The notes beneath the pieces were generated by a model. The model worked only from the letters and a program-made list of their open reading frames with translations. It searched no databases and had not been told where the DNA came from. This document shows positions 34,457 to 43,636 of a stretch of 64,000 bases of DNA, one piece after another. Source of the stretch: a virus. The stretch spans positions 1 to 64,000 of IMG/VR virus record IMGVR_UViG_3300005264_000001; one strand, written 5' to 3'. A program made the translations under genes and the position numbers. The first letter of the stretch is position 1. The number at the start of each line of letters is the position of its first letter.

Positions 34457-34911
34457 ATGAGAAAAAAGATTGTATAATTATGGACATCGATGGATGTTTA
34501 GCAGATAACACAGAAGTTTTTGAAACTTGTTGTAAAGAAGATGGTTCATTTGATTATAAGAAACATATAGAATTGTTACCAAATATGAAAGTAAACGATT
34601 GGTGTGTAGAATTAAATCAAATCTACTATCATAAACATACAAGTATAATTGTTACAGCACGTAAGGAAAGTCGTCGAGAATTGACCGAGAAGTGGCTTAA
34701 AGATAATTGTATTTGTTATGATAGACTTGTAATGCATCCCGGCCGTGATATGAAAGATGAGGATTACAAAGTAAGTGCAGTTAATAAATTAGCTGAACAA
34801 TATAATATTTTACTTTGTGTTGAAGATTCACCTAAAAATGTTGATGCTTTAAGAAGTAATGGTTATTTAGTTTTACAACCTAATCACTTATATGAGGTAA
34901 ATAAAGAATGA
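34453..34911 (+). CDS. HAD-family phosphatase (PseT 3'-phosphatase-like)
   Basis: 152 residues. HAD motif I is DIDGCLAD (Asp11, Asp13), motif II is IIVTAR, the motif III Lys lies in DYKVSAVNKL, and motif IV is CVEDSPKNV. Compact, without a large cap, as in the phosphatase domain of T4 polynucleotide kinase. May heal RNA or DNA 3' ends or hydrolyse a nucleotide. Overlaps its neighbour by 4 nt. Confidence 0.7.
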   Translation: MNEKKDCIIMDIDGCLADNTEVFETCCKEDGSFDYKKHIELLPNMKVNDWCVELNQIYYHKHTSIIVTARKESRRELTEKWLKDNCICYDRLVMHPGRDMKDEDYKVSAVNKLAEQYNILLCVEDSPKNVDALRSNGYLVLQPNHLYEVNKE

Positions 34912-35105
34912 AACCAACTTTAACAAAATCAATGATAGTACCTTATCTTATTATATTTTATTCTATGATGACTATATTTTTTGTTGATGTAACAGTGTTT
35001 ATTAAGATACTTTGGGGTGTTGTAATCGCATTAAATATTCACACAATCTTAAAAGAATATGAACACTTAGAAATAATGAACAATATAAGAAATGGTAAGT
35101 TTTAA
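34908..35105 (+). CDS. small membrane protein
   Basis: 65 residues, two hydrophobic helices (about 9-28 and 29-46) and a charged cytoplasmic tail. Overlaps the HAD gene by 4 nt. Last gene of the first rightward island. Confidence 0.6.
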   Translation: MKPTLTKSMIVPYLIIFYSMMTIFFVDVTVFIKILWGVVIALNIHTILKEYEHLEIMNNIRNGKF

Positions 35106-35112
35106 AGAATGA

Positions 35113-35637
35113 TTATTTAGAATCATTAATAGTGATTCTTGCTTCGTGGTCTGCTAGTGTGGCTTCAATTTGTTCTAATTTAGTTTTACTAAATGAAGGA
35201 CTTCCGTCCATATTAATAAATCTATAATCACTACATCTAAAAGTAATAGAATTATCGTCTTTTAGATGCATATAAGTACCATTTTCTTTTGCTGATACAA
35301 TATATTCACCTTGTTTTATAGGGAGAACATTATCCGGTGAGCTTGTAAAGTCATCATACAAATTACCTAATACAATCGGAGTTGTATTATCTACAAATCC
35401 AACTAATACAATATCATTAATTTTAGGTAACATAATTTGACCTTTTAAATTACCCATACCTAATCCAGCACATTGTACATTATCATATTGTAAATTAAAA
35501 TTAAGTCTTTTGATATTGACATTTCCTGTTGTAACATTAACACCTGTAACTACATATTTATCTAAAGATTTAGTTGATTTGATTTCTTCTTTAATTAGTT
35601 CTTTTAGAACTTCTTTAAATGATTTAATAAATTTCAT
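35113..35637 (-). CDS. baseplate assembly protein V / spike
   Basis: 174 residues. The OB-fold pattern GQIMLPKINDIVLVGFVDN followed by TPIVLGNLYDD is that of gpV/gp5-like central spikes. A beta-helix-like segment and a helical tail with EARITINDSK follow. It pierces the cell envelope at contraction. Terminal residues could bind a tip protein. Confidence 0.78.
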   Translation of the reverse strand: MKFIKSFKEVLKELIKEEIKSTKSLDKYVVTGVNVTTGNVNIKRLNFNLQYDNVQCAGLGMGNLKGQIMLPKINDIVLVGFVDNTTPIVLGNLYDDFTSSPDNVLPIKQGEYIVSAKENGTYMHLKDDNSITFRCSDYRFINMDGSPSFSKTKLEQIEATLADHEARITINDSK

Positions 35638-35658
35638 AATAAGATTAATAAAAAATGT

Positions 35659-35710
35659 TTTTTAAACTTATTTATAAGTCTTTGTATTGAGAAAAGCAAA
35701 GACTTATAAA
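35659..35710. promoter_or_regulatory. symmetrical divergent promoter
   Basis: TTTATAAGTCTTTG (35671-35684) and CAAAGACTTATAAA (35697-35710) are perfect inverted copies of the early-type promoter, 12 nt apart. The right one ends 22 nt before ATG 35732. Facing left there is in addition a late element TTTTTTAAACTTATTT (35659-35674) 22 nt from ATG 35637. Confidence 0.7.
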
Positions 35711-35731
35711 GGTTCAATCATTACTATTAGT

Positions 35732-36118
35732 ATGGTAAGAGAAAATCACTTTAAGAGTCAAAAAGTAAGCGAGAGAACAATAAAAATGATGAAAGAATTG
35801 TTAAATACAGATATGATTTGGTATGATACAAAAGTTCCAACATACACACAAATCTTTGCATGGATTACAGAATTCAGAAAAGATATCGAATTACAATCAT
35901 TTAGTAAATTTAGAGCAGAACACGATACTCATAATGCATCAGGTAAGATAATAATGAAAACAACTAGATGTGATGCTTTTAGATTCACTTTACATATGGG
36001 AAATAGATTATTTGTAGAATTTAATAGTGATAAGTGTGATGATGTAACTAGAGCACTCGTTAGTTTTTTAGCTGGACATAAATCTATGTCTAATTGTTAT
36101 GAAAAGAGACAATACTAA
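35732..36118 (+). CDS. hypothetical moron protein
   Basis: 128 residues starting MVRENHFKSQ; the promoter 22 nt upstream decides this start over an in-frame TTG at 35687. Contains the segment ASGKIIMKTTRCDAFRFTLH. No family recognised. Confidence 0.6.
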   Translation: MVRENHFKSQKVSERTIKMMKELLNTDMIWYDTKVPTYTQIFAWITEFRKDIELQSFSKFRAEHDTHNASGKIIMKTTRCDAFRFTLHMGNRLFVEFNSDKCDDVTRALVSFLAGHKSMSNCYEKRQY

Positions 36119-36123
36119 ATAAA

Positions 36124-36131
36124 TTTATAAA
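36124..36131 (+). promoter_or_regulatory. TATA promoter for gene 36156
   Basis: TTTATAAA just after the previous stop, ending 25 nt before ATG 36156. Confidence 0.55.
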
Positions 36132-36155
36132 TGATTACAAATTAATAATATTAAA

Positions 36156-36722
36156 ATGGTTAAATTAATAAAAACATATAAAGGTTTTGAGGTGTATGCA
36201 TCTCGAGTAGAACAAGATGAAGGAGAGAAAGGTAATGTGTACTTTTTATCGAGCATAAGTATACCTAAGAAGCACCCTAGGTATAACACTAAGAATCCAT
36301 ATTTTACAGATGCTGATTTTAATAATGAAGAATATGAGATTGATACATATAGAATTGGGGATGTTTGGGGACAAGCAAAGAAATACATTAATAAATTCTT
36401 ATTAACAAATAAAACAACTACTAAAGAAAGATTGGAAATGTTAAGTGAGAGATTAAATTCAAATGATTTTAAATTTAAACTTGAATTATCAAGAGAAGGA
36501 AAAGATATCTTAAATAAAAAGATTAGTGCTGTTAAAGAACCTGAAGTATTTAAAAAGATATCAAATATGAGTAAAGCTATATTTAAAGATGAAGAATCAA
36601 TCAAGAAGATACCAAATCTAGTATCAGCTTATTTGAAAGGTTCTAGAAAAATGATTGTATTAGAATTTTTCACAAAAGACAAGAAAAGATATCCAATAAC
36701 TTATAATATTAAAGAATTATAA
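36156..36722 (+). CDS. hypothetical moron protein
   Basis: 188 residues, basic. N-terminal beta segment (VKLIKTYKGFEVYASR), then helical. Could be a small nucleic-acid-associated protein; no family named. Confidence 0.6.
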   Translation: MVKLIKTYKGFEVYASRVEQDEGEKGNVYFLSSISIPKKHPRYNTKNPYFTDADFNNEEYEIDTYRIGDVWGQAKKYINKFLLTNKTTTKERLEMLSERLNSNDFKFKLELSREGKDILNKKISAVKEPEVFKKISNMSKAIFKDEESIKKIPNLVSAYLKGSRKMIVLEFFTKDKKRYPITYNIKEL

Positions 36723-36730
36723 TTTATAAA

Positions 36731-36794
36731 TCTTTATAAACAACAACTAATTTTATCGAAAGACTTATAAAGGAGTAAGTATTACTATTATTAT
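36731..36794. repeat. 64-bp promoter cassette, copy A
   Basis: These 64 bp, which include CTTATAAA at 36764-36771 and end in the ATG of gene 36793, are present in inverted orientation at 57469-57532 with no difference that I can see. As a promoter its box ends 22 nt before ATG 36793. Confidence 0.75.
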
Positions 36795-37155
36795 GGTAAA
36801 AAGACAATTAAAAATAAATGACAGTAATAACAAGGAAAACCCAAATCAAAATGTTTGTGCTATGATGGTAGCTAAAAGAATCGGTGTTGCTGACCATTCA
36901 AGATATTTACATACAATTCAAGATTTAGTGAAAGCATCAAGAAAATTTTTCACTGTTAGAAGTAGATTGAGTTCTTTAAAAGTTAAGTCTGTTGGTGGTA
37001 GTAGAAAACATTGTAAAGCAATCGGAGCAAGATTATACATAGCACATGTTAAAGGTCACGTTTTACTATTAAATAATGAAGGTAAAACTATTGTTGATAC
37101 AGCTCCTAGAAAAATTGATAAAAGAAAATTAATTAGCTTTTATGCTATTTTCTAA
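36793..37155 (+). CDS. papain-like / C39-like cysteine protease-fold protein
   Basis: 120 residues. The layout NQNVCAMMVAKRIG (Cys22), GHVLLL (His89), then TIVDT (Asp102) matches a recurring phage family with a Cys-His-Asp triad (patterns like DCVvRA ... GHv ... DT). The middle is basic. Might cleave a host protein, or be a structural papain-fold. Its 3' end overlaps the convergent hub gene by 4 bp. Confidence 0.5.
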   Translation: MVKRQLKINDSNNKENPNQNVCAMMVAKRIGVADHSRYLHTIQDLVKASRKFFTVRSRLSSLKVKSVGGSRKHCKAIGARLYIAHVKGHVLLLNNEGKTIVDTAPRKIDKRKLISFYAIF

Positions 37156-38321
37156 AACTCATAAGCTAATTGAGTTTTTTCTTCACCAGCTAATAATTCT
37201 GTATTCCACACTCCGTTCTCATCATCGAGTAAAACGTCTTCTGGAAAGTCATTTGCTGAGTTACTATATCCTGTAATACTACAAGTTACAGCATCACTAC
37301 CACTTATTTTTATATCTAAAGTTTTGATAATCCAAACTTGACTAGCTGAAATTTTTGGATGGTCGTGTACTACAAATGTATCACCAACTTGAAAGTTCTT
37401 GTCAAAATTGTTTACATCGAACGATACAGTATAATTTTTAGCCATTTCTAACAGCTTAGCACGTGCTATTTCACGACATTCCTCCTCTGAGAATACATCT
37501 CTTCTAAAGATTGGTAATATGTGTAATCTCTCGATGATTGGTTTAAATCCACCAATTAATTCAGATTCACGAGCTCCATTTTTAAGTTGATACGCTATTG
37601 GGTCAAATGCCAAACCTGTACAATTATTTCCTATAACTTGCACAGCATCATAACTATTTGATAAATTTCCTGTGTTTATTTTTTCAATATTTGTATAAGG
37701 ACTAAATACCCAAGCATCGACACTCTCAGCATTTAAATATTTTGGAAATTGTATCTTTAGGACACCTTCTCCTGTTTGAAATATTTGTATTGCGTACTTC
37801 TCTTTAATGTTATTTAGTACTTCTCCAAAGTTATCATTATCATCAATCTTTAATTCAACGTTAGGTGAGATATTATCATCTATTGTATATTTTGGAATGA
37901 ATCCTTTTAAATCAATATCCTTTTCAGCTTTAGACATTATTGTATCAATACTTCCTGTAACATATTCAACAGGTGCTGGTCTTTCAAAACAAATACCACT
38001 TGTAGATTTACAATTAATTGAGTAATGATAACCACTATTATCTTGCCTTAACTCAGGATATTCAACATAACCATAAAATACAACTGGCATATTTCTTTCA
38101 TTATACAACGCCAAATTAGTTTCGTCTATTGTTGTATCAAAATATAATTTAACTAAATCATATTTTTGTATGTTAGTTGTATCTACTTTTCCTTGTTTAA
38201 AGAAAGGTAAACTAAAAGATAATGTGTTGATTACATTATTCAAATCAAAACTTGCTGTGAAGTCATCACCAAAGTTAAAAACTTGGTCACCGATTTGTAT
38301 TAAATGTTTCGTATATCTCAT
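37152..38321 (-). CDS. tail hub protein (gpD/gp27/Mu gp44-like)
   Basis: 389 residues, beta-rich with the pattern of contractile-tail hub proteins: a VKLYFDT...VVFYGYVE segment early on, and VSFDVNNFDKNFQVGDTFVVHDH late. Located between spike and tape measure, as in Mu/P2-like tails. It connects the tube to the central spike. Confidence 0.65.
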   Translation of the reverse strand: MRYTKHLIQIGDQVFNFGDDFTASFDLNNVINTLSFSLPFFKQGKVDTTNIQKYDLVKLYFDTTIDETNLALYNERNMPVVFYGYVEYPELRQDNSGYHYSINCKSTSGICFERPAPVEYVTGSIDTIMSKAEKDIDLKGFIPKYTIDDNISPNVELKIDDNDNFGEVLNNIKEKYAIQIFQTGEGVLKIQFPKYLNAESVDAWVFSPYTNIEKINTGNLSNSYDAVQVIGNNCTGLAFDPIAYQLKNGARESELIGGFKPIIERLHILPIFRRDVFSEEECREIARAKLLEMAKNYTVSFDVNNFDKNFQVGDTFVVHDHPKISASQVWIIKTLDIKISGSDAVTCSITGYSNSANDFPEDVLLDDENGVWNTELLAGEEKTQLAYEF

Positions 38322-38929
38322 TTGTTAACTCTCTCATCTTGTTCAGTAAAACTCTTATATGCGTTTGTAAAGAATCCTGTTACACTTGAAATTAATCCTG
38401 ATTTCTCAGCTCCACCTGTTTGTTCAATTAAATTACCTGTTCTATTATTATAAGTATTCAAGAATGCTCTTTTACTTGCGAAGTTAATTAAATTAATTGT
38501 CAGTATTTTACTTACAACATCTTTTGCTTCGATAAGTGTTAAACTTCCTATTTTCTCATAAGGATTAGGTTGATTAGTCACAAATACAGGTTTACTAATA
38601 AAGTACCTATTTGACGACGTGGGATTGTTATACGGTGATAAAAACTCTACAGTTTCTCCACTTTTAACTAAGTCAAATAAAAGATTTTTCTTTCTTTCTA
38701 AATCGTCAATATCATCACCAATTAATTTTACATCGATTGGTATTTGTATTGTTTCGATTCCATTGTTGTAAACTACAGATGAGTTCCCACTTGCAGCTTC
38801 TCTTATGATTATTCTATTATTTACAGACTCTGTAAAAGATTGAACATATCCCATTTCAATAAATTCATCATCTTTCTTAGTATTTATATCATGTGTTCTC
38901 ACTAATTTAAATTTACTTTCTACTACCAT
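38318..38929 (-). CDS. tail protein between tape measure and hub
   Basis: 203 residues. Position matches Mu gp43/DNA-circularisation-type or LysM-type tail proteins that join the tape measure to the hub. The core (VQSFTESVNNRIIIREA then NGIETIQIPIDVKL) is beta-rich. Overlaps both neighbours (ATGA type). Exact role uncertain. Confidence 0.55.
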   Translation of the reverse strand: MVVESKFKLVRTHDINTKKDDEFIEMGYVQSFTESVNNRIIIREAASGNSSVVYNNGIETIQIPIDVKLIGDDIDDLERKKNLLFDLVKSGETVEFLSPYNNPTSSNRYFISKPVFVTNQPNPYEKIGSLTLIEAKDVVSKILTINLINFASKRAFLNTYNNRTGNLIEQTGGAEKSGLISSVTGFFTNAYKSFTEQDERVNK

Positions 38930-40176
38930 TATCTAACACCACTTAAATCTCTAGCCATTACATCAGCAAATCCTGCTGCTCCTGCTCCACTTATTTCTCT
39001 TGAAGTGTGAACATTCACATTATTTACGTGTGAGACAGCTTGTCTCTCTCTTGCTGAACTTCTAAGACTACTCTTTGAATCTTCATCCACGTTTTTCTCT
39101 TCTCTTACAGTTATCGTTTTATCATCACTTCCACCAAATATTTTATCAAACCACTCCCCTACTTGTTTAATAGGTTCCCATAGAGCCCAAACAATAGCCA
39201 CAAGTGCTGCAACTCCCATAATTACCATTCCTAAAGGATTAGCATTTAAAGCAAAGTTTAACAACCATTGAGCAGCTGTCCAAGCATGAGTCATAGCAAT
39301 TATTCCTAAACCTACAGTTTTGTAAATTGCTAATGGAACTAATACAACACCTAAGATTTTTCCGAAGTTTTTCATTACATCTATTCCATTTTTAGTTGTT
39401 CCAAATAAGTCTTGTAACACTTCACCAACTGCTTGACCGATGTCTAAGATTGGACCTAATCCTATCATGAATCCTTCAGCAATTCCTGAAGCTAAATCTA
39501 CAATTCCATTTAGTATACTAAATATTGGTCGTAATACAATATCAATTAATGGACTTATCTTTCTTAATGCTTTTGACATTATCGTCCCAAATCTCGACAT
39601 ACTACCTTTTAAATTACCCATGAACCCGTTCCATTTAGTTTGAATTCCTCCAACATTGACGTCCCAAGCTTTCTTTAATGATTTAAAAGCAATAACTCCA
39701 ACAGCTGCAATTCCTGCAATCACTGTTCCCATCATTAAAAGTTTTGGTAAAACTGTTTTTACTTTTAAAAGTAGACTTGAAAAATTCATATTTACAAGTC
39801 TAGAACCGTCATCAGCAATTATGAAAGCATCAGCTGCCCCTGCTAAACTAGTAGCAAAACCTACTCCATTTTCTCTCATAGCTTTAAAATTTTCAGAAGC
39901 ATTTTTACTTCTATCACTAACACTAGATAAAAATCCTTTTGTGTCTTTATTTAGTAATGTATTCAATGCTGTTACTTTTGCTCCCATACTTTCTAATTTA
40001 TATATAATATTAGAAGCAGGCGATGATAAATCGGATAATGCACTTTTAGTTTTATCTAAATTCTTTGTAAAATCTGAATTTTGTCTTGCTTGTGATATTT
40101 TATCATTTAAACTACCAACTTTACTAGACAAAGCTCCAAATCCTTTTTCTCCAAATACTATTTCAAACATTCCCAT
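38929..40176 (-). CDS. tail tape measure protein
   Basis: 415 residues, short for a tape measure, implying a short tail. Coiled-coil N-terminus, then several hydrophobic segments (about 145-165, 270-300 and NPLGMVIMGVAALVAIVWAL at 312-331, the usual tape-measure motif). A Ser/Arg-rich tail follows. It sets tail length and leaves the tube at infection. It starts 1 nt after the end of the frameshifted chaperone. Confidence 0.8.
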   Translation of the reverse strand: MGMFEIVFGEKGFGALSSKVGSLNDKISQARQNSDFTKNLDKTKSALSDLSSPASNIIYKLESMGAKVTALNTLLNKDTKGFLSSVSDRSKNASENFKAMRENGVGFATSLAGAADAFIIADDGSRLVNMNFSSLLLKVKTVLPKLLMMGTVIAGIAAVGVIAFKSLKKAWDVNVGGIQTKWNGFMGNLKGSMSRFGTIMSKALRKISPLIDIVLRPIFSILNGIVDLASGIAEGFMIGLGPILDIGQAVGEVLQDLFGTTKNGIDVMKNFGKILGVVLVPLAIYKTVGLGIIAMTHAWTAAQWLLNFALNANPLGMVIMGVAALVAIVWALWEPIKQVGEWFDKIFGGSDDKTITVREEKNVDEDSKSSLRSSARERQAVSHVNNVNVHTSREISGAGAAGFADVMARDLSGVR

Positions 40177-40177
40177 T

Positions 40178-40683
40178 TTATTCTTTATTTTCCTCCCTTT
40201 GTATCAATAACCAATCTGCAAATAATTCGTATATTTCTGACCACGTATGATTTTCTAAAATTTCAAAACGTGTTTTTTGATATGCTATTGCAACTCTAGC
40301 TAAGATATATTCTTTGTAACTTCTCCTTTTATCTAAATGTGGTTGAAAAGTTTTGAGGATGTCAACATCCCCTGAACCACTTAATCTAAAAAATCTATAT
40401 CCTCAGTAACTACATTATAAGCTAATGCTAATCTACTAATGATACCTTCACCTAATTCATAAAATTCATCTTCTTTTAATGTTGAATCTTTAAGTGCCCA
40501 AAATAATTTAACTAACTCTGGTGATTCTTTAATTTCAGCTGCTCTTGTTTTTACTTGAGCTGCTAATTTTCCTGATAATTCTTTAAGAGTATATTCTACT
40601 CCTCTAATAGTCGCTGTAACACTTCCATCACTATTTACTTTTGTAAATTCTTTAACCTTTGATTTTAAATTTGTAACTTCCAT
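40178..40683 (-). CDS. tail assembly chaperone with programmed -1 frameshift
   Basis: The zero-frame product is 100 residues (40683 to 40381, ending EDIDFLD). A slippery heptamer T TTT TTA sits two codons before its stop. A -1 slip there opens a second frame of 69 residues (RLSGSGDVDILKTF ... QREENKE) that ends at 40178, 1 nt before the tape-measure ATG, giving a 168-residue fusion. This is the G/GT arrangement that chaperones the tape measure in long-tailed viruses. Gene order tube, chaperone, tape measure also agrees. Confidence 0.85.
40339..40393 (-). promoter_or_regulatory. -1 ribosomal frameshift signal
   Basis: Slippery TTTTTTA (40393-40387), a 6-nt spacer, then an RNA stem. The outer arms are GTGGTT (40380-40375) and AACCAC (40344-40339). 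The inner hairpin GGGGATG (40372-40366) / CATCCTC (40361-40355) has a four-base loop. All canonical parts are in place. Confidence 0.85.
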
Positions 40684-40688
40684 TTTAT

Positions 40689-41105
40689 TTATTCTGTTTC
40701 TCTAAAGTCTAATGCATCAAATGGCATACTTGACTTTGCTTCATCTGCTAATCCTACGGACCATGTATAGTTCTTAAATACTGCTGATTTAATACTAATT
40801 CTTACAGGTCTTCCATTCTTTGAAACTACTCCCATTAAATTAAATTCTGGATTATCTCCTTCATCTAAATCTAGTAAATGTTTTACTGGTTCTAAGTCTA
40901 AACTTGAAATATCACAACTTCCACTTACTGACATTACACCTTTATTATGTGCTACGTTTTTCTTACTTCCTGCTTCTCCGATAAGTTTATTATCCCAAGC
41001 AACTTCACAAGAAAGAGAATTAATTCCTCCTACTCTTATGTCTCCTTTATCTTTTGTTTCAAAAGTGATAGTCATGTCTGTTAAATTATATGCTTTTTTA
41101 CTCAT
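40689..41105 (-). CDS. tail tube protein
   Basis: 138 residues, the size and beta pattern of XkdM/gp19-like tube proteins. Ends KSSMPFDALDFRETE. It stacks into the rigid inner tail tube. Directly downstream of the sheath, with the Shine-Dalgarno GGAGGT (41119-41114) in the last sheath codons. Confidence 0.82.
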   Translation of the reverse strand: MSKKAYNLTDMTITFETKDKGDIRVGGINSLSCEVAWDNKLIGEAGSKKNVAHNKGVMSVSGSCDISSLDLEPVKHLLDLDEGDNPEFNLMGVVSKNGRPVRISIKSAVFKNYTWSVGLADEAKSSMPFDALDFRETE

Positions 41106-41106
41106 T

Positions 41107-42453
41107 TTAGTTTACCTCCAATGTAATATATGATTTGTTTACAGCGTAAAATGGTGCAATCTTTACAATCCATTTAACTGCGTCTGCTCCGTCAACATCT
41201 TCTGATTGTGTTGGTAAGAACGCTTTTAGTAATTCGTTACTAACTAAACCACTTAGAATGTTATCCATTGACATAGCGTGTTTAATTCTATTTTTTGTAC
41301 TATCAGGACTTCCTAAGATTTGTTCATCTGAATAATTTTGTAATAGTTGTTTAACTGAATATACAATATCTGTAATTACTTGTTCAAATGCTGGACTTGT
41401 CTTATCACTAAAACTTGTTATAGCTCTTGATACTTTAAATACATTTTGATATTTTCCAAATGGGATTAATCCAATACTTAAATAATTATCTTGTTCTAAC
41501 TTAGTTAATGATTTTTCAATTCCTTCATTTTTAAATTCTTTCATTGTTGTACTTACACCTAAACCATAAAATGTTACCATTCCAGCGTAACCACAAGCAG
41601 AATATGAAGCATCTAAATGTTCAACAGCATTTGAGTTACTTTTATTTGTGTAATCACACCCAAGTGCTAATCTTGAAATCATTTCACCATTAGCTGTTCT
41701 TGCTTCAGATACTGAAAAGTCTTCTGCTAATGTAATTCCTGTATAGTATTGTGAAAATTTCTTCTCTAAATCAGCTCTCACTATTAATTTTCCTACGATT
41801 GTATTATGAAAGGCATCTGTTGTTTGTCCTGGAATCAATAATACATCATAATCAACTAAATTTAAACTATCAACTGCTGTTAAAATTTCAGTTTCTGATG
41901 GTGCTCTATCTGTTCCTCCTGCTAATTGAGTAGTTGTGAAAGGTCTTACAAGATTATCTACTGCACCACTTCTCACAGTTACATTAACCCATTTACTAAC
42001 ACTTAATTTAGTTACAAGGTCTGAATTTTTAACAACTCCTGTATAAATTTCAACTGAATTTCCAAACTTCACTGTTACGATTCCACTTACTGCGTCAATC
42101 TCAACTGTATATTTATTTCCTAATGTTCCCTCAGTAATTGCATCAAATACAACATCTCCGGATTCCACTGATAATGTAGCTTTTGTACTTCCTGAACCGG
42201 CTACTCTTTTAAATTGTAATCCTGAACCAAAGTTACTAAAGAATTGTTTCACAGCTTTTACTCCTGTTAAACCTCCTGTATTATCATCACTTCCAAATTT
42301 ATTAGCAAAATCACTTTCTCCAGTGATTGGTGTTAATTCATCTATAATTCCTGAATTAGCAGTTCCTAACATAATTGTTTTTCTTGTACTAACTCCTTGC
42401 GCCAGACTTTGTAAAAAGACTGTACTTATTTTTGTTTCTGGTAAATATTCCAT
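41107..42453 (-). CDS. tail sheath protein
   Basis: 448 residues. Starts YLPETKISTVFLQSLAQG and contains the sheath pattern KTIMLGTANSG, LNLVDYDVLLIPGQT, ADFE-like EDFSVSEARTANGEMISR and a C-terminal DIVYSVKQLLQNY then ITLEVN. The contractile outer tail layer; its presence makes this a myovirus. The final strand is available for the handshake that links subunits. Confidence 0.88.
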   Translation of the reverse strand: MEYLPETKISTVFLQSLAQGVSTRKTIMLGTANSGIIDELTPITGESDFANKFGSDDNTGGLTGVKAVKQFFSNFGSGLQFKRVAGSGSTKATLSVESGDVVFDAITEGTLGNKYTVEIDAVSGIVTVKFGNSVEIYTGVVKNSDLVTKLSVSKWVNVTVRSGAVDNLVRPFTTTQLAGGTDRAPSETEILTAVDSLNLVDYDVLLIPGQTTDAFHNTIVGKLIVRADLEKKFSQYYTGITLAEDFSVSEARTANGEMISRLALGCDYTNKSNSNAVEHLDASYSACGYAGMVTFYGLGVSTTMKEFKNEGIEKSLTKLEQDNYLSIGLIPFGKYQNVFKVSRAITSFSDKTSPAFEQVITDIVYSVKQLLQNYSDEQILGSPDSTKNRIKHAMSMDNILSGLVSNELLKAFLPTQSEDVDGADAVKWIVKIAPFYAVNKSYITLEVN

Positions 42454-42456
42454 TTT

Positions 42457-43068
42457 TTAATTTTCTGTTTTTACTTCGATTCTAGAATCTGTTATTAGTT
42501 TTCCAGCAATTCCTGTAATAGGGTCTGCTTTTCCGTAAACTCTTTTCCACGTTTCCATGTATTCAACTCTATATTGTAATCTTGATGTCCAAAAATATTT
42601 CCCGTCATCAAATGATTTCTCTTCATTAATTAAATCAAAATCATAAAAGATATCTTTCCACTCATCTAATGTTGAATTTACAAGATAACTTACAATTCCT
42701 TTTACATATTCATTTGCTGCTTTTCCGTATATTGTGTGAACACTTTCATCTGGTAGAGTTACAGTAACAACTTTATCTTTATTTCTATGAGTATATACCC
42801 ATAGATTCATTTTTGTTCTATATCTACGTCCGTATGTTTCTTCTATGGTACCGTCTGTATTGTGTACAATACATAAAAAATTATCATCACCTACTGGAAC
42901 ATACTCTCCATCTTCTGAAAGTTCATATGTTACTTGTGGTAAGTTTGCCTTAGTCTCTGGATATGTCGGATAAAACCATCTAGACCCTATATTAAAAGGG
43001 TTTGCATATTCTTTTACTAAGTCTTCCATCTTGAAGACTACATCTACATTTGTTATTCCTGTTTCCAT
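42457..43068 (-). CDS. putative tail completion/terminator protein
   Basis: 203 residues between neck proteins and sheath, the usual place of a tail terminator or neck protein. Contains WRFYPTYP-like GSRWFYPTYPET and ends in SRIEVKTEN. No clear family by eye. Confidence 0.5.
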   Translation of the reverse strand: METGITNVDVVFKMEDLVKEYANPFNIGSRWFYPTYPETKANLPQVTYELSEDGEYVPVGDDNFLCIVHNTDGTIEETYGRRYRTKMNLWVYTHRNKDKVVTVTLPDESVHTIYGKAANEYVKGIVSYLVNSTLDEWKDIFYDFDLINEEKSFDDGKYFWTSRLQYRVEYMETWKRVYGKADPITGIAGKLITDSRIEVKTEN

Positions 43069-43203
43069 TTTTTCCAGAGACTGAGTTGTTACAATCTAAA
43101 ATCAAAGTAAGGTAGTAATTAACCTTAATATTAATAAATTAATTTTCTTTTTTAAATATATTTTAAAAGATAGATTTATAAAGACGTATCTATTCTTTTT
43201 AAT
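43069..43203. promoter_or_regulatory. divergent control region with 5' hairpin
   Basis: Leftward: late element TTTTTAAATATATTTT (43149-43164) predicts a start near 43127, where AAGGT/ACCTT (43126-43109) forms a hairpin at the RNA 5' end, leaving a leader of about 58 nt before ATG 43068. Rightward: TTTATAAA (43175-43182) ends 22 nt before ATG 43204. Confidence 0.6.
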
Positions 43204-43635
43204 ATGTTAAATAAAAAACTACTTAAATCACAAAAAGTCACATTGAAGAATGTGAAAAAGATAGAGGAACATATGGAGACATCTAAAGATTTGATGTTAA
43301 AGATAAATGAAGGACTATACACTATGAGTGATAATTCAATATTGGAGTATATTGTAGATACTTGGAAATTAAATGAAAGAATAATACAAAACTTATGGAA
43401 TTTTGAATCTAATGAATTGTATGTTGTTCATAAACTTATATCGTCGATTGAACACGATATCACTCATTCTAAGATGAGATTATTACTAGGTAATAACATT
43501 TATCACAAAGTAATAGAAACACCTCAAATGATGGCTAATACGTGTACAATGATAAATGGAGAAATAGCAATATATCCTTGTGATATTAAGAATGCTATAA
43601 ATGGTTTGTTAGGTAATTATACTTATTTTGATTAA
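43204..43635 (+). CDS. hypothetical moron protein
   Basis: 143 residues, helical, leaderless from its own early-type promoter and opposed to the structural genes. Met/His-rich C-terminal half. Function unknown. Confidence 0.6.
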   Translation: MLNKKLLKSQKVTLKNVKKIEEHMETSKDLMLKINEGLYTMSDNSILEYIVDTWKLNERIIQNLWNFESNELYVVHKLISSIEHDITHSKMRLLLGNNIYHKVIETPQMMANTCTMINGEIAIYPCDIKNAINGLLGNYTYFD

Positions 43636-43636
43636 A

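Noticed and set aside
39656-40210. 184-codon plus-strand frame over the tape measure
   Set aside because: Antisense to the tape-measure and chaperone genes, no promoter; produced by the skewed codon use of the real gene.
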